NCBI RefSeq assembly: GCF_945859705.1
Contig: NC_079134.1
Location: 39,756,576 to 39,820,575, forward strand
Source of the DNA: Episyrphus balteatus
Taxonomy: Eukaryota; Arthropoda; Insecta; Diptera; Syrphidae
Length of the DNA stretch: 64,000 nucleotides
Reading direction: 5' to 3'
The notes below the pieces were generated by a model. It saw only the letters and a program-made list of their open reading frames with translations, did no database searches and was not told where the DNA came from. The translations under genes were made by a program, and so were the position numbers. Of the stretch, positions 32,767-45,412 are shown one piece after another; position 1 is the stretch's first letter; every line of letters starts with the position of its first letter.

Positions 32767-34713
32767 GAACATACCTTAACTGCATAGCGACTAATGTCAG
32801 GTGAGAAGGGTTTTTCATTTTTCTTTACATAAACCTTATTTACAGCTTTTGTGTCTGAAAAGCAAAATTTGGGGGTTTAAGCCCCATAAACCATCTCCTC
32901 AATACGATCTGTCGTTCGGTTGGTTAATTAACTTACCTTGATCTTTAAATGATCTTTCTTTTCCAAATTGGAACAATTAAGAAATAATATTTATGCCAAA
33001 AATCATTTTTTCTGGTCCTTAGGATTCCATCATCGTCTTTCTGTTTTAGCTCTAAAATTATAGTTCCCAGCTTCCTTGATATAACTGTATCAAATATTTG
33101 ACATTCCTATTCCTCTTCTATCGTCATTTTAAACGATTTGAAAAAAAAAAACTTGTCTACCGAAAAGTAGAAATATTTGCCGCAGATTTTGTTTCCCTAA
33201 AATCAGTCGTCCTGTCGCCAACACACACTCATACCAATTCAAATTTGCAATAATAATCAAAATGACACGGGTGCAAAAACTCTGTTTGGCGACCTTTGCG
33301 CGTCTCAGGGAGCATCTTCTTAAAATTCTTCATTTTATATTGTCGACCTCTAAAAGAGGCTGCCGCTTTTTAAACTTTGCAACAGGTTGTGGCCTGAGGG
33401 ACAGACATTGAAACAAAAAAATGAACAAAATCAAAAGAAGAAGCAACAACAAAAAATTGCTATCCATCCATCAAATTGTGACGAGATCGGGATGAGATGA
33501 TGTTGATGATGATGATGATCGAATCGAGTCAAAGTCCTTCTTTATACTGCGGTTTTATTCCCTTTTGCCACTCTTTGAAACTTCGGCGGCTTTTTCGTCA
33601 ATCATTCATTTCGTCAGGAGCTTCTGTTTTGTTACTGTGTGTGCGGAGGCAATCCCGCAAGTATAACCGAAGCAAACTCTTTGATCTGGCGAGAAGGCCA
33701 AAAATAAATTTGAATAGCATTCTCAAGGATGGAATTTGTTTTGTCGTGGTCCACACCGTATCGTCATCATCAGCAGCATCATATCGCCAAACAACTGCTA
33801 TATTCTATATGAAAAAGATTGAGGGAGTTTGAAGAGGTTCAGGGAAGTTCCAGGAGATAAAAGAGAGGAATCACAGATTTTTGTGTTTTTACACTCGCAC
33901 TTGACCCATTTGACGAAGTTGAATTTTAAATTCTCGACTGGTCAAGTAGCAAAAAAAAGTTAAAAATGCAAACGATTTTTGGCTTTTTGGAAAATAGTTT
34001 CGCATAAATGGCTAAGTTTTGTATATATAAGAATAGCTGGACTGGAGTTGGTGTTTTAATGCTTTTGGACCAAGTTTTTTTCTGTGCGAGAATGCCTTTT
34101 TGGATATTTATTTTACGACTTCGTTTGTATATATTTGAATTTTTAAATGCGAATTCTATAATTTTGTGCGGTGTCTTTGGCTGACTGGCTGTTTTGTGGA
34201 TGATGTGATGTGAATGTCAAATCATATTTGATTTTTTTTTGCTTAACTGTTTATTGGCTACTGGAATGGTGTTTTTTTTTTTTGCATATAAGCAATAAGT
34301 TGGTATAATTTGAAGACAACAAAATATTTGTATTATTTTGTCGGCTGAGTTTAAATTATGACAAGGATTCAGAGGAAAGTTTGTAGCCAAAAAGGGCAAA
34401 TTTTCCAGCGTTTTCCATAAATGTCTGTTTTATTTTGTTTAAAAAAAAAACAATAACAGTAATGTTTGAAGGATGCCAACATTTACGATAATATACAAAA
34501 CATCGCCTTAATCCACGCCAAGCGATTGGAGAATTTACACCATTCTATTAATATCTAGGTACTTGGTACCTGGAGATGGAGATCCTTCCGTGGATCAATA
34601 CTTAGAAGGATCCCCCAGGCACCATGAGGAAAATTTTCTCAACCAATCCATTAATGCCTGGTTCAAAAGACACTCGTTGTTTGATGAAGCATACAGCCGG
34701 GCGCATATGTACA
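32767..34713. other. Repeat-poor island with GAT tract
   Basis: Mixed-sequence DNA, least AT-rich at 33200-33840, with a GAT run at 33491-33520. The plus frame of 111 codons at 33497-33832 starts inside the GAT run and shows no domain; it is probably non-coding. 34555-34580 has a small 'ggtacttggtacc' palindrome. A regulatory role is possible, not shown. Confidence 0.35.
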
Positions 34714-34721
34714 TTGTACAA

Positions 34722-35368
34722 TAGGGTGGGTCAAAAAAATCGAAGTTCGTTTTTTTCGATTTTGTACTCAGAAAAATCGATTGCTAGACACCTATAAAAT
34801 ATACACACCAAATATGAGCTCTTCATATTAATGGGAAGGTCGTCCGCTTCGCAATTTTCCATTTTTACATCAAGCTTCTAGAAAAAAAAAATAATTTTTT
34901 TTATTAATTGACTTTTTAGCACATTTTTTTTTACATATTCTTGTAGAAAATTGAACGCTCTACAAAAAAGGTTACATACACTTTTTTCAATTATCTAACC
35001 GTTTAGTAGATATTTGAAGTCAAAAAATCGAGAAAATCTTTAAAAATTCGTTTTTTGTTCTTAATTTTGTAACAAATTGAAAAATTATAATAATCAAATA
35101 TTCTTGTAGGAAACAGATTGCTCCACAAAAAAGGTCCTATTAACTTTTTTCATAAAGCTAACCATTCTAAAGATATTCGAGGTCAAAGTTAAAAAAAAAA
35201 TTTTAAAAACAATTTTTACTTTTAAAATTCAATTCACTAAAACTTTTTTATTTTCAAATTAACAAGATGTATTCTTGTAGGGGCTTTAACGTTCTACAAA
35301 AAATTCCTTAGCATCAAATTGATTGCTTTAACCGTTTAGAAGATATTCGTATCCAAATCGCAATGCAT
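34722..35368. mobile_element. Family C (hAT-like) copy 4, left half only
   Basis: Starts TAGGGTGGGTC after TTGTACAA (34714-34721) and follows the left arm of copy 1 to the centre ('gctttaaccgtttagaaga', about 35350). It then departs. No right terminus or second TTGTACAA was found, so it is truncated. It ends at nearly the same internal point where copy 2 begins. Confidence 0.75.
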
Positions 35369-36232
35369 ACGGGTCATAAGAAAACTATTGAAATTAGTCA
35401 GACTCCTTTATAGTGTGACGGAGAAAGTTTTTCAAATTAAATGAAAAATTACTAGACTAAGCACCACACAGAAATGGAATAAAGGAGTCTGATGATCGGA
35501 TTGGCATCCGTGAAACAGTACTGTATAACTCTAGCCATAAACACTTGGTGGTAGCACCTTCAAGATGTTGTTGTTGTTCAAAGATTATAATATAATTGAC
35601 GGAATAAATAGCAGCCTAACTGCAAGTATGGAAACATACGAAAATGAAACTCAGTGTAATTTGTTTCACTGTATTCAATTTGAAAAAAAAAACATCGTTT
35701 TGGCTTTGATTTTGTTGCAAAATATGTAATTTTATGGCTAATACTGGTTAGAAATAATGTAACCAAAGATTTTATTCTTGCTTCTTCTTGGAAATATGTG
35801 GTTAGTATAATACAGTTTAATGATGTTATTTAAATGAAATAAAAGTACTTTTAAAAAATATGCACCTTAATATTTGGAAGGCACGAATTTTATATAAAAT
35901 AACAAAACACTGATTTCAAGTTTTTAAAATATTTTAATTTTCGAAAAATTTACTACATTTTTTGAAATTTTGTTTCATTATGTCAATAATATTCTTAAGA
36001 TGAAATTTTTTTTAAATTTTGTTTAGAAAAAAAAACTATGCATATTTAAATTACTGTTTGTATTTTATTTTTTCTCTGTTATGTTTCGTTCAAGCTTTGA
36101 TTTTATTTGGAACTAAATAATTTTTGGATTCCAAAAAAATTTTAGGTAATTATGTATATATCTAATAGTAAACAAATTGATAAAGAACTTCATTTATCCG
36201 TTATCAACAAATTATTTTCTTAAATTTTTGAG
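35369..36232. other. AT-rich spacer
   Basis: A 12-bp inverted pair, 'cagactccttta' (35399) and 'taaaggagtctg' (about 35480), is the only structure noticed. No gene. Confidence 0.4.
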
Positions 36233-38134
36233 GTGATAACGTCTTATAAATCGATGAACCATGGCAGCCACCACAAAAAAGTGACGCCATTTTCTAACGT
36301 TACACTCTCGCGGCAAAAATTTCAATTATAAAAATTAAAAATAAACTATTAGAGATACAAAAATCTTCTATAGCTTATTTGAAATATAATAACGTAAAGC
36401 TTAATCTAAATGAAGGATTTTTAAAAGGGTAAACAGGGGTAAAACGGAAAGATGAAATTTGGGCTAAAATCAAAACGCGAAGTTGTAGAGAATTGGTTTT
36501 TTTTTTGGTGTAGATAGATGAGACTAATTTAAGTATAACTGCATTTAAGAAAAAATTCTAAAAAATTTTGAAACTAAGCTATAACGTTTTGTTTCAACGT
36601 TGTATCTATACGTGTTGGGGCTATGACAAAATGATGATTTTGGGTACGGAAATTTTTTTTGACAATTCTAAAGGTGCCAGATGAAAGATAGGAAAAAAAA
36701 AAATTAGGCGTCTGATCAGGGGCGTACACACCATTAGGGCAACCGGGGCGGTGCCCCGGGGCCCCAACTGACGCTAGGGCCCCGACTGGAGACAATGCAG
36801 AGAAGGAAACTGTTATTATAAATAAAGTAGAAAAAATATTACCTCAGGGGCCTCAAAAAATGCTACTGTAATAATCTTAGCGACCAACAAATAATACTTC
36901 TGGGGTCCCGAATAAAATAGAAAGGCGTATACATATCCTTTTTAAAAAACTCTCTACATCAAAATGGCACCTTAATATCAAATTGGCCCCTTAAAATTAA
37001 TATTGTCCCGGGGCCCCGGCAACTCAACGTACGCCTCTGCGTCTGATACGGATTTTTTTCCAACACTCTGCGTATCGAAATATGAATTTTTAAAAAACAC
37101 CTTGTTTTTAGGGGTATTTTTGGGTAGTTTTTGATTTTAAGTTTTTTTTTTTGGAGCTTTAAAAAAATCTCAAACTTATAGGACATGTAGGTTTTGGCCT
37201 TATGCATACATTCGCATGTCGTTTAGTGAGTTTTGACTGAATAACGGAAGAAACAAATTTTTAAAAAACACGTTTTTTGACCGTTTTTAATCGATTTTCA
37301 TCGTTTTTTATTTTTGTCTTTTTTTCTTTGATAGATACAGGAACAAAGTATATAAAGTAATGATAGACTATGACAACGACTAAATGTGTGCGAAGTTTCA
37401 ATCATTTTCGTGAACACAATTTTAAGATAACGGTTAAATAAAATTTTAGAATTCAACAGGTTATAACTTTTGACCAAGAGCAGATAGAAATTTTATTAAA
37501 CTTTTATGAGCATCCTGATACAATTACCTCTCATTTGGTATATCACACATAACGGTAAACTAACTACAAGCTACACAATGTTAAATCAAGAAACTTGCGA
37601 AAACCCTAAAAACACCAGTGGAGATCTGTTGCCCCCCGAACAGCCACCAGTGTTGGAAGTACCGTAATCTCAGTCTGGAAATTCGACATGGTTGACTTTT
37701 AAAAATTCTAACTTCTCTATGAAAGGTGAAATAATAAGCTTTCACATGGTATATATTTTTTATAGGTTGTCAAACAAAAAAATTGATTCCATAGCGTGAG
37801 AACATAAAAATAAATGTTTTTTTTTGCTTTTTTTAATGAAATTTGATCGAGTTCAAAAAATTCTAGGTCTTTTTGTATATTTCTCATAGACGTGATCGAT
37901 ATATATATTTTGAGCTAAGACGATAAGCTTTCAGATGGTATAAAATTGTTTTCAATAAATTATTTTTATCCTTTTTGCGCATTGTAAAAATTTAAAAATG
38001 GTTTTATTCTTAAGAAGAAATACTTGGCTTTTAAATTGCATAATTTTTTTTGTAAGCTTTTAAAATAAAAAAATTAATATAATGAGAAAATAAAAAAGGT
38101 ATTTTTTTTAGCTGTTTTCTCAAGACGTTATCAC
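36233..38134 (-). mobile_element. Family B, copy 3: full length with terminal inverted repeats
   Basis: Bounded by GTGATAACGTCTT (36233-36245) and its exact complement AAGACGTTATCAC (38122-38134). Length 1.9 kb, or 1.57 kb without the nested hAT MITE (36717-37039). The other copies run in the opposite orientation (near 4.0-5.1, 25.2-26.1 and 41.8-42.8 kb), and two share the right end 'tcatcgat..ataagacg'. Recurring internal blocks include 'agtgacgccattttctaacg', 'accgttatctcaaaattgtg' (reversed here) and 'gtagcttgtagagc'. No transposase frame; the superfamily is not settled because the target repeat is unclear. Confidence 0.7.
36717..37039. mobile_element. hAT MITE, GC-rich ends, 8-bp CGTCTGAT duplication
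   Basis: 323 bp beginning CAGGGGCGTAC and ending GTACGCCTCTG, with further inverted 'ggcaac.cggg' and 'ccccggggcccc' / 'gggccccgg' words. It is flanked by the 8-bp direct repeat CGTCTGAT (36709-36716, 37040-37047). CAGGGGCG-type ends with an 8-bp duplication are typical of hAT. The ends are far more GC-rich than anything around them. It interrupts family B copy 3. Confidence 0.85.
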
Positions 38135-38680
38135 GTAAAATCATCGTCCGTAAACATTTACAGACAACCTCTTTTTTTCTCTTAATTTTCTAAATGTTAG
38201 TAAAAAGTTTTTGTACAAAAAATTTCGTTGAAATTTCGGTCCAACAAATCATTTTCTTGTATCAAAAGTAAAACATTACTTTTCAGCTTTCCACAGTATA
38301 GGTACCTACATATACATTTATTTTTTTTCGTTAAAATTTTTAGAATCGTTTTTAAGAAAAAAAAAAAAACGGTTTCCGTTTTAGTCATATGACGGCAATT
38401 GTTAATTTTGGTTCTAAAAAAATCTATTTCAATTTATATTTAGTGGCTCTAAGCCAATTTTATGAATTTTTTATTTATATTTATTCGTCTAGCAGACAAT
38501 AGATCTAAAGTAAGAAGCGACAATTCCTGAATCCGTACTCTCACTTAAGAAATATTAAAAAATTGCAAAAGTTAGTTCCATAGAAATCATCAGTGAGAAT
38601 CTTTTTAGCTTGTAAATTGATATTATTTAGTATAATCGCCCCTAACAGAAATAAATCACCCTCCAAATAGAACTTACCAG
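38135..38680. other. AT-rich spacer
   Basis: Nothing recognised. Confidence 0.4.
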
Positions 38681-39470
38681 CAACTATATATAAAAAAAGC
38701 TGCCTAGTATAATAAAAGCCGACCGCAATTAGAAATCGGATGTCACACGAAAGGACAACACCCGCTTCTCCAATTTCTCCATACTACAATTCAGGATATA
38801 TCATTCTAGATACGCGATGATTATTATGATTCCAAACAAAAAAGGGAAATAATGTCCTCGTTAGAGATGCCATTTGCAATTCATTCGTAAAGAAAATAAT
38901 CACTGAAAGGCGGTTCCCGTCGTCGTCATTCTCGTAAATTGATAAAAAGAAAAAAAAAAAAAAATAACGAATAAAAAACTTGTGGCCCGGTAAATGGGTA
39001 GAGAGATGGTTGGAACTCAAGGAACGCGTGTGCGTGCTGCCTCTATGTTACCTCAATATCAACATGACGACGGACGATTCAAACGACAACCACCGCACCG
39101 TCAACTTTGTATCATTGTCGCTAATCTAATAGTTGGGTGCGCATCCCTCAAGGGGTGGCTCAGTTTTTTTTATCGAAGATAGATTTCTGGTTTTAGTTTC
39201 ATTTTTTATGTGTATTTGAAAGTCATAGAACGATAGGGGTAAGTTAGAGGGTTATACGCGTGCCTTGCGGCAATTTGATAATGATTGCTGAAATGATAAC
39301 GCGATGATGATGACAATTCGAATAAGGAGGAAGTTAGGACGATGATAACGATGGATGATGGCCGCGTTTCAAATTAATTGTCATACGAAATGAGAACGTT
39401 TAGGAAGCGTTTAGTGGGAACGGCTTTGCGCTTAGAAGAAACCATAGAAGTGAAAGGATAATGAGGATAT
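38681..39470. other. Repeat-poor island
   Basis: Mixed sequence with 'cgatgatgatgac' and 'acgatgataacgatggatgatg' runs (39300-39360) and less poly-A/T than the flanks. The open frames on both strands (38784-39182) show no domain. Possible regulatory DNA. Confidence 0.35.
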
Positions 39471-41765
39471 TGAATTTCCATTAAATTAAGTTTGTTTTTA
39501 CTCGTTAAGTGTAATCTACATTTTGTTTTGTTTATGTGGGTCATTTTGGGAAAATTTAAGGCGTGTGTTACACGCTAAAGAAAGCGAGAATTTTATATAT
39601 AGTGATAATTTTTTTTTTTTTTTTGTTATTAAAATTTAATCAACTTTAAACTAAAATTTATTTTATTTTGCTCGTTTTTTTTCTGTGAAATCACCCACAT
39701 AGTTGATTTTTTTCAGGCCTAAGATCCTTTTCAGAAGAAGAAATTGTTTAAATTATAAAAATAAATGCTTATAAAAAGAATACTTACAGCAGAGGTTTAC
39801 AGACTTTAAATTTCGATAAATTTGCTTTTTCAAATCCAATTATTCTTTTTTTATAAAAATCTTAAAATGTAACCAATATACCTATAATTATATATATTTC
39901 AGCAACTATTTCAACCGATTACCATAGTGAAAGAAACAAAAATACAAAATAAAACAAAAATGTAAATTGCAAGCTACCTTTTAAATGAAGCGCCACTTAA
40001 GGATTCATGTGAATCGCGCAGAAAAAAAAAACATCAAATCCCCGCTCAGCATAACGTTAAATAAAAATAACAGAAAGGAAACAACAATAACAAAAAATTA
40101 GCAAAAGCAACAATTAAATCTTTCCTTCCATCGATTGAATGTATGTATATAAGCAAACTAATATACAGTTGATGAATAATCCTTCCCGAAGGCGAACAGT
40201 GGCAACAAAATTATTATGAAATGGAAAAAATCGATCGAAAAGCATACATCCATGCAAAAGAAGATTGGTTATAGGAAACAGCAATGAATTGGATCTCTAT
40301 TACGATTTTTTTATAAAACTATTACCTACAAAATTTAAAATCTCAGTTACTTAAAAACGTTCAAAGAAGATTTTGGAATAAAATAAAAACATTTTTTGAA
40401 TATTTTTTCAATTTCTCCCACTGTCTAATGGCAGCGTTGGATTTTTCGTCCCACAACTCGCCGCCATCCACTGAGATCTCTCTCTCTCCGCACATCATAA
40501 TAATACGGTTTCGAATTTCGAACCGTGCGATCGTGCCATTGATCGTATTTCATTTTGTCATTGAGTCCACTAATTGATGGTTGCCAATTGGCCAATAATA
40601 AATCAACAATTGGTATATCTTTGCAAGTCGAGACTTCTTTTTCAGATTTCCTTGTTTTATTTTTTATTTTTCTTGGACCAAAGTTGGCTAACTACAACAA
40701 TCGACAAGGATTTTGCAATATAAAATATATTGTGAATCTGAGTTGCGCATGAATTAGCAACTTCAGAAAATGTAAATGCATTTTAAATTTTTTCCAAACG
40801 ACCATTTTGTCAGCAGATGAAAGGATCTTTGTTGCATAAAGTGTATAATTATGAAATTTAATATTAATTCCCCAATGACATAGCTGAATCTTATGCCTTT
40901 TGGGCAAAAATAAAGAAATTCGATGGACATTCCTTCGAGCGATTAATCATATTTTTTCATTTTTCATGAATGAGAAGGTATACAATAACAGGAAAGACCT
41001 TAAATCTTCTTATATTCGTGCATATATAATTTTAATGGATATTTCTTGGAATTCAAATTGATTAAGAAATTTATCAATTTTTTGTTGTGCCGTTTTTGTA
41101 TAGCCAACACGAGGGTTGTGAATGAATTGTTAATAATAGTTTTTTTAATGGGTGTATTGGTTTTTGTTAAAAAAAAATATTTTTCTACAAACATTCAAAA
41201 ATATCATTATTGTTTTGGAGAAATAAAAGAGGAAGTACCTTTTAACAATGGTAAAATAGTAAAATAAAATATGAACAAAAAAACACCATGAAGTACCTAC
41301 GGGAATGATATTTATTTTGCGCCCACGGATCAACGATATGCTTATAATTAATAGTCCTTAATGGGCTTTCTAAATATAAAAACGATAGGGGAAATTGCCG
41401 TTTTTATAATAAATTAATATTATTAAATACTTTATCCTTTCTCGTTTGCAACTTTTTTGATGTCATTTTTTAGGTGAGTAATTTTTAAACAAAGTTCGAG
41501 AAAAATAAATGTAAACGTATAAAAACGGCAAAAATTTCAAAAACAAATTTAAAAAAATTTAAAAAACCAATAAAACTGCGTTTAAAATTGTGTGATAGGT
41601 GAAAGCAAAAACTACGAAAATAGCTAATAATTTTAAAAACCGAAATAAAATATAAAAACAATTTTTAACGGGAAATTTTGAATGTAATCTTTTAAAGGAA
41701 CTATTTTCCAACCAGAATCAACACACATTTTAAAAATAGATGATTTAATTCGAGAGAAAAAAAAT
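39471..41765. other. AT-rich intergenic; short GC-rich patch near 40.5 kb
   Basis: Mostly A/T-rich. 40420-40560 is mixed and holds a CT run and an imperfect palindrome 'acggtttcgaatttcgaacc' (40505-40526). Open frames around 40555-41333 overlap on both strands and look like chance. Confidence 0.35.
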
Positions 41766-42757
41766 TTCATGTAAAAGTTAAAAGGATGCTCAATAAAGTT
41801 AAATCAAATTTGTATTTGCTTTAGATCAAAAGATAGAACCTGTTGAGTAATAAAACTTTATTTTACCGTTATCTCAAAATTGTGACTACAAAATAGATTG
41901 AAATTTTGCACAGATATAGTCCCGTCTATTATCAATATACAATATAAGTTTCATTTATTTATCTGTTGAAGAAAAAAAAGATAAAAATATAAAACGGTTA
42001 AAAAAGGTCAAAAAACTTGGGACAAAAAAACTTGTTTTTCCCGTTGTTCGGTCAATAACCATTTTGTAATACCAATTTTTTGTACATGTATGCGCACAGT
42101 CATAGAATACATGTTTTATAAGCTTGAGATTTTTTGAATGCTACAAAAAATTTAAAAAATAAAAACTCACCCGAAAATACCCCAAAATAAGTAGGTGTTT
42201 TGCAAAAATTCATATTTCGAAACGCAGAGACTTAAAAAAAAATCCGTATCAGACCCCTAATTTTTTTTTTTTATTATCTTTCGAATGACTTTTTTCAAAT
42301 TGTCAAAAAAAAATTCCCCTACCTATAATCACTATTTTGTCAAAGGTCTACCTCATGTTTTAGCTTTAGAAAACCATTAATAGCTTGGTTTTGGAATTTT
42401 TTAGAATTTTTTCAATACCATTGTCAGTCTTGTAATAAATTTATCTATTGATTAAAAAAAATTCAACTCTTTACATTGTCGAGTTTAGAAAATAGCCAAT
42501 TTTTTTAAATTTTGTTTTACCCCTATTTACCCTATTAAAAGATGGAATTTTTTAAAATCCTTCAAATGTATTTAAATGTAGGTTATTATCTTTCAAAAAA
42601 GCTATAGAAGATTTTTTTATCTTTAATAGTTTATTTTTAATTTTTAATTGAAATTTTTGCCGCACTGCGAAAGTGCGAGAGTGGAATGTTAGAAAATGGC
42701 GTCACGTTTTTGTGGTGGCTGCCATATGGTTCATCGATTTATAAGACGTTATCACGT
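41766..42757 (+). mobile_element. Dispersed repeat family B, copy 4
   Basis: Colinear with copy 3 reversed: 'ttttaccgttatctcaaaat' (41862), 'cccgttgttcggtcaata' (42039), 'aatccgtatcagacccctaa' (42241) and 'gaaaatggcgtcacg' (42690), then the terminus ATAAGACGTTATCAC (42755). At 42241-42258 it has the sequence into which the hAT MITE inserted in copy 3, so it preserves the empty site. The 5' part is missing. Confidence 0.7.
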
Positions 42758-43012
42758 CAAAAATAATATTGTTATGTTATGCTGATTCCAAAGCAAATAA
42801 AATAAATGCAATCTGACTTCTGAAGATTTTAGATTTTTTGGGATCAGCATTAAAAAATGCCTTGAAATCATGTATCATTTGTGAATATAATAGATACTAG
42901 TGTCTATTATTGCTAATTTTGAAAATCTACTTTCGCGGTTTGACCTTGAAAATCGATCAAAAAAATTTCTATTAGCATTCACTCCTAGGCTTATCCCTTT
43001 TTTCGTCTTATT
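42758..43012. other. Spacer
   Basis: Nothing recognised. Confidence 0.4.
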
Positions 43013-43775
43013 CTCAAGTAGCACAATGGTGTATAAGTTGGTGTAGATTCATTTATTTTGGTGTAAAATTGAGAAAATAAAAGAAAAAATGGTGTAATTC
43101 TCTGATTTCTCAAAAAAGATGATACCTGTTTTTTTTTGTGCAAAATTTCAACATTTCTTTTCAGATTCCGTGCCAAAAGTACATCTATATTCAGTTGTTT
43201 TTATAATATAGGTACCATTAATGGTGCATAAAATTATTAGATTCAAAAAGCAACCAAAATGGTATATATTTTGTACACTATATACTCTGGTATAGGAAGT
43301 ACACCCTGTGGAAATAAACTTCCCCAGACCTCATAAGTGGCAGACGCCATATTTTTCAGGAAAAACCAGGAAGAAATGAGATTCGGCTGGCCACCATTAA
43401 AAAAAATTAAGACAGCGATTAATAATTTTACTTATGTATATCGACTTAATTATCTCGCATTCTTAGTTTTTTCGATTCGTTTATTAGAAACAGCTTGTAA
43501 AAAATGTTAAAACAACAAAAAATATTTTAATTTTTGAAAAAAATGATTTTTAATTAGGTATATCGAAAAAAATCATAAATTTTCGAGACTCTCAATTTTT
43601 AGATAGAACCTAAAATCAGTAGAAATAATGTGCTTCGTTCTTAAATAAGGCACTCAAATTCATATTTCTTCATTATTTTGTAAATAAAAATTAATTTTAA
43701 TTTATTTTATAAGAAATGGTGTAGATAAGTTCAAATCGGTTCAAATTTTAAATAAAATAATTTATTTGTGTATAT
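43013..43775. mobile_element. Family D copy 1 ('ggtgta'-rich element), truncated
   Basis: Starts CTCAAGTAGCACAATGGTGT, the same terminus as 52929-54636. It follows that element (reversed) through 'ttcagttgtt', 'accattaatggtgcataa', 'ggaagtacaccctgt' and 'tctcgcattcttagttttt' to about 43775. The word 'ggtgta' recurs many times. The far terminus is missing. No gene. Confidence 0.65.
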
Positions 43776-44734
43776 CTAGACTTCGACATTAGGTAGCTCC
43801 TACAATATAATGATAACGATAATGACTCATTTTACAGATAGATAAAAGTGCTATAATTCATTCTTGAAGAATTACCCAAACGAATCAAAAGTTCTTCAGA
43901 TATTTGAAAAAATGTCATTTTGCCCTCACCTCTTGAGACAATCCCGGACTTTGACCAACTACAAAATTTAATCCAATTAACTCTCGGAATTCGTTTGCAT
44001 AGGTATCATTTGTTAGATCATTTTATTGTGAATAAGTCTGTCGTTGGTCAATTTTGGTTAAAATAGGTAAAAATGGAGCTTTTAAATAAAAACGGTACCA
44101 ACCTCTTTTCCAAGACGGCGGCTGCTCCGGAAGTCCTATCATCCCAACAAACTGACTTTTATGATGACGACATACACCACCAAACACATTCCATGAAAAA
44201 AAATTTGTCCCGCGAAAAATGCGATTTGATATAGGTACTATTTTGCCTGGGCTAGTGTAGGAAAAAGTTTGTTTGCAAATTTCAAAAACATGAAATCAGT
44301 TAAAGCAAAGAGAACTAAAAGTCGTCATAAATCTAGATTCTAGACTAAAACAAATACACTAGACAGTGTAGAGTGAAATTACCAACCTAGTGAACTACCT
44401 ACCAACATTTTACACAGACTACTCTCAATAATGAACTATATGAGAGTCTAGTTAACTGGGTCTTCTTTTCAAAAATTTAACGAAACAGTTCCAATGCGCT
44501 TGTTATTTTCAAATAATTTTCAGACAAATTACTGGTTTATTCCAAATATGGATAAAAACGAGTTCATATGAAAAACTTACAATTAAAGGCAATACTTTTA
44601 CTACTTTTGTCCAAATGGACCAACTTTCTAATATATTATGTTCGAAAATGTTTATTACCTATAGAAAAAATGTCTGCTCGAAAAAGTGAAAAAGTTCAAA
44701 CACATTGAACAGACTTTGTTTTTTATAGTAATAA
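43776..44734. other. Intergenic, nothing recognised
   Basis: Mixed to AT-rich. A small inverted pair, 'agactactctc'/'gagagtct', lies at 44416-44453. No coding signal. Confidence 0.4.
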
Positions 44735-45412
44735 CTAGCTGACCCGGCGGACTTCGTTCCGCCTTTCCAAGTATTTGTTTTCAAATTTGTATCCCTGTAA
44801 TGTGTTAAACTTTTTCCGGTTCACTTGGTTCGGTTGATATGTGAAGCACAAATAACTTGACTACAGCGCAACCTACAGGGTCCAATTATAACACAAAATC
44901 TGTCTGGGGCAAACCTTATCACACACACAAAATTTCACAAAAAATATCCAGTCATTCGACCCCAAATACGGATTTTGAATTAAACTTGACAACAGCGCCA
45001 CCTACCGGGTCCAATTATAACACAATTCCTGTCTCAGATGGACCTTATCGCACACACAAAATTTCACAAAAATCTATTCAGTCTTTCGACCCCAAATACG
45101 GAATTTGCATATACATAACTTGACAACAGCGCCACCTACCGGGTCCAATTATAACACAAAACCTGTCTCGGATAGATCTTATCGCACACACAAAATTTCA
45201 CAAAAATCTGTTCAGTCATTCGACCCCAAATACGGAATTTGCATATGTATAACTTGACAATAGCGCCACCTACTGGGTCCAATTATAAAACAAAACCTGT
45301 CTCGGATGGACCTTATCACACCCACCAAATTTCAGAAAAATCTATCAAGTCGTTTAGAAGGAGTAGGGTCACAAACAAACGCACAGGAGAATTATATATA
45401 TAAGATAGGAAA
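44735..45412. repeat. Arthropod-type interspersed repeat with four ~130-bp tandem units
   Basis: Opens with AGCTGACCCGGCGGACTTCG, a conserved start of a repeat widespread in insect genomes (recalled, not searched). Four tandem units follow, starting at about 44854, 44983, 45117 and 45251 (periods 129-134 bp). They share 'agcgccacctaccgggtcca', 'ttatcgcacacacaaaattt' and 'attcgaccccaaatacgg'. The end is 'gtagggtcacaaacaaacgc' then a TATATA run. The open frame at 44857 only translates these units. Class (SINE/LINE tail or other) not decided. Confidence 0.75.

Noticed and set aside
33497..33832. 111-codon plus-strand frame starting in a Met-rich run
   Set aside because: The start is an artefact of the GAT/ATG microsatellite, and the rest lacks a domain.
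44857..45123. 88-codon frame with repeated TGSNYNT peptides
   Set aside because: The peptide repeat is only the translation of the ~130-bp tandem DNA repeat.
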